This document shows, one piece after another, positions 62,250 through 64,000 of a stretch of DNA of 64,000 bases. The notes under the pieces were generated by a model. It saw only the letters and a list, made by a program, of their open reading frames with translations, was not told where the DNA came from and did no database searches. The stretch's first letter is position 1, and each line of letters starts with the position of its first letter. The translations under genes and the position numbers were made by a program. Source of the stretch: Tritrichomonas foetus (Eukaryota; Parabasalia; Tritrichomonadida; Tritrichomonadidae); contig MLAK01001459.1 in the NCBI GenBank assembly GCA_001839685.1, positions 2,679 through 66,678 of the forward strand, read 5' to 3'.

Positions 62250-63887
62250 ATGGATGATCATTATTACCTTATCGAGAGAAGCATTAGATCAATAAAACAT
62301 TATACACCAAAAAATGAGCCACATAATATCGTCAGGGAAGGTGATATTGAGCCAACACTTTCAGAATTCATCAAAATATATGAGGCAAAGCAAAACATAA
62401 ATGAACTCAATGCAATTCTTCACAAAATAGCTAAATTTTCATATTATCTTCAATCTCATTTAATTTCATTGATTCACAAAATGAACATTTTTGATATCTT
62501 TTGTGAAATTGTGATGAATGCTCCAAGTCAAGATTCATACATTTCAATCATTAAAATAATTTCTAATATTATCTATGAACATGATGATATAGTTCAAATA
62601 CTTTTAGAACATTCTGAAATTTATCCATTATTTATTCAAAATTTGATGGCAGATAATCAAACGATTAATATTATTTCTTCAAGGATTATTATCAATTCTT
62701 TGAATGCATCAAGCGCATTTCGTGCTATTTTTGTATCTAATTTCCTGACAGAGATAAATAATATGATTTATGAACTTGAAAACACACTAAATAATATGAA
62801 ATATCATATCAATAGAGATAATATTGATTCTTATGAATCAATCAGATATAAACTATCATATATTTTGGAAATTATATTCGAGTTATTTTATCCAGATTAC
62901 GAAGTTCCTTTAAATATTTTAAAAAGTCAATTTGATATTGTGTTTTTAATGTACACGTTCGGAAAATACACACTTTTTTTATTAACATTTTATTTCATTT
63001 TAAAGAACAATAATTATCAAATGATTGAAGCTATTTTTAACGAAAGTAATGATTTCCCAATATTAACTCTAAAAATTATTGGTAAATATTCTAATAAAAC
63101 AAATAAACTTGGAAAGGATGAAATTGATGATGATGTATTAATAGAATGCTTGAAAGTATTACGATTACTCATAAAAAGAGATCCTAAAAATAAAACTAAT
63201 AATGACCATTGTTTTATAAATGAAAAAAAGAATGAAAATATATTGTTATTCCTAAAAAATCTCATAAATGTAGGCAATAACACAGAAATTGATGAAAATG
63301 AAAATGGAAATGAAGAGGAAGGAGAAAATATTTCATTAGAAATTGCCGCCATTAATGTATTTATTGAATACGTAAAAAGGAGGAAAGCAAGAGGCGTTAC
63401 AGTAATTTCACAATATTTGCTTATTAGTGATTTACAAAATGAAGATGTATCATATCAATTTAAGAAAAAATCGGCATTAAATACACTAGCTTTATATGTA
63501 CTTGGTAGTTGTTCATCTGACCAATATCGTTGTTATGCACAAATGGATATGCTTGATACAGTTTTAAACAATCTTGACATATTAGATTTGAAACAGCAGA
63601 AAGCATTTTTCTATTTAATAAATGGTTTAATTTCCGATGATCGAAGAATTGATAATCATCCACATTTTGAATACTTCTTTCCGTATTGTGAGTTATTAGA
63701 AAATATACTGGAAGAATATCATTCTAATGAAAATAATCATCAAACTACTACTTCATTGGATTTACTTATTACCCAAGTTCAAAATCGATTAGACGATGAA
63801 AGAAATGGAATTCAACATCATGAATATGAAGAAATGCACATTTTTGATGAAGGCCATATCTCTGATGATGAGTTTCAATTTTTATGA
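62250..63887 (+). CDS. ARM-like helical-repeat protein, 545 aa, function unknown
   Basis: The frame is open upstream to a TTG; the first ATG is at 62250 (MDDHYYLIERS). The product is helical throughout with armadillo-like spacing (for example NAILHKIAKFSYYLQSHLIS, SIIKIISNIIYEHDDIVQIL). A Glu/Asn-rich acidic loop lies around 350-365 and a highly acidic C-terminus (EEMHIFDEGHISDDEF) ends it. Scaffolds such as phosphatase regulatory subunits or cytoskeletal adaptors share this look, but no specific family is recognised. The stop is only 66 nt before an assembly gap. Confidence 0.7.
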   Translation: MDDHYYLIERSIRSIKHYTPKNEPHNIVREGDIEPTLSEFIKIYEAKQNINELNAILHKIAKFSYYLQSHLISLIHKMNIFDIFCEIVMNAPSQDSYISIIKIISNIIYEHDDIVQILLEHSEIYPLFIQNLMADNQTINIISSRIIINSLNASSAFRAIFVSNFLTEINNMIYELENTLNNMKYHINRDNIDSYESIRYKLSYILEIIFELFYPDYEVPLNILKSQFDIVFLMYTFGKYTLFLLTFYFILKNNNYQMIEAIFNESNDFPILTLKIIGKYSNKTNKLGKDEIDDDVLIECLKVLRLLIKRDPKNKTNNDHCFINEKKNENILLFLKNLINVGNNTEIDENENGNEEEGENISLEIAAINVFIEYVKRRKARGVTVISQYLLISDLQNEDVSYQFKKKSALNTLALYVLGSCSSDQYRCYAQMDMLDTVLNNLDILDLKQQKAFFYLINGLISDDRRIDNHPHFEYFFPYCELLENILEEYHSNENNHQTTTSLDLLITQVQNRLDDERNGIQHHEYEEMHIFDEGHISDDEFQFL

Positions 63888-63953
63888 GACCTGCTTCTTA
63901 TGATATGTTTCAGAATTAAATATTTTCATTTATTTTTGTTTTTTTATAAAAAT

Positions 63954-63995
63954 NNNNNNNNNNNNNNNNNNNNNNNNNNNNNNNNNNNNNNNNNN
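63954..63995. other. Assembly gap of 42 N
   Basis: Only five bases follow the gap in this window, so nothing can be said about the far side. Confidence 0.97.
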
Positions 63996-64000
63996 CTCCC

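Noticed and set aside
1..64000. tRNA, rRNA, snRNA and CRISPR
   Set aside because: No cloverleaf with a GTTCRA T-loop in the right context, no rRNA-like block, no U6 core and no direct-repeat/spacer array was noticed on reading; a covariance-model scan would be needed to exclude small RNAs.

Overview
The window looks like a nuclear contig of a parabasalid protist, most probably a Tritrichomonas/Trichomonas-type flagellate. The evidence is an AT-rich background, very long intronless reading frames (up to about 3,100 codons), short intergenic gaps with genes on both strands, a DUF3447-type ankyrin protein, and divergent eukaryotic families (Rab GTPases, AGC and CAMK kinases, PPP phosphatase, HECT ligase, adaptin) together with ciliary proteins. 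I found no trichomonad-type splice sites inside the genes I checked. The genus is inferred from style and not proven.

Layout. 1-3.3 kb: a reticulon-like membrane protein (-) and a beta-adaptin (+) diverge from one 272-bp spacer. 3.4-14.5 kb: a giant HECT ubiquitin ligase (+) converges on a PH-AGC (Akt-like) kinase (-). 15.3-20.6 kb: a large HEAT/ARM protein whose acidic 12-bp-repeat tail is broken by a 600-N gap; its 5' end lacks an in-frame ATG. 20.6-23.6 kb: about 3 kb with no gene I can see. 23.6-26.9 kb: a PPP-family phosphatase (+) converges on a PP2A B56-like regulatory subunit (-). 27.0-28.1 kb: copy A of a DNA transposon-like element. 29-34.7 kb: a CC2D2A-like transition-zone protein (-). 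35.2-39.5 kb: ribosomal protein uS9 (-) and a karyopherin-like helical-repeat protein (+), divergent. 39.7-43.8 kb: three minus-strand genes, a KATNIP-like DUF4457 protein, a coiled-coil protein and a Rab-like GTPase. 44.5-51.5 kb: an ankyrin/DUF3447 protein and a long disordered protein with a C-terminal C2-like domain. 52-54.5 kb: a Rab GTPase and a CAMK-type kinase (both -), separated by a 76-nt poly-T tract. 54.8-55.9 kb: copy B of the transposon-like element, inverted relative to A. 56.5-61.9 kb: a 1,781-aa coiled-coil protein (-). 62.2-63.9 kb: a helical-repeat protein (+). A second N gap lies at the end.

Functionally this is a housekeeping and cytoskeleton/membrane-traffic neighbourhood: vesicle coat, Rabs, ER shaping, phosphorylation and dephosphorylation, ubiquitylation, and two proteins of the basal body and ciliary transition zone. 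It is not an operon and genes are expected to be transcribed individually.

The two most interesting non-genic signals are (1) a roughly 1.1-kb element present twice with near-identical sequence, AGATGTATACAAAC inverted termini and perfect 8-bp target duplications, and (2) a repeated intergenic motif made of two direct half-sites (GGYYAAAT-like, variants AAGGTCAA/AAGGTGAA) spaced 11-13 bp, found in at least seven places, mostly in spacers adjoining gene 5' ends, and a candidate promoter element.
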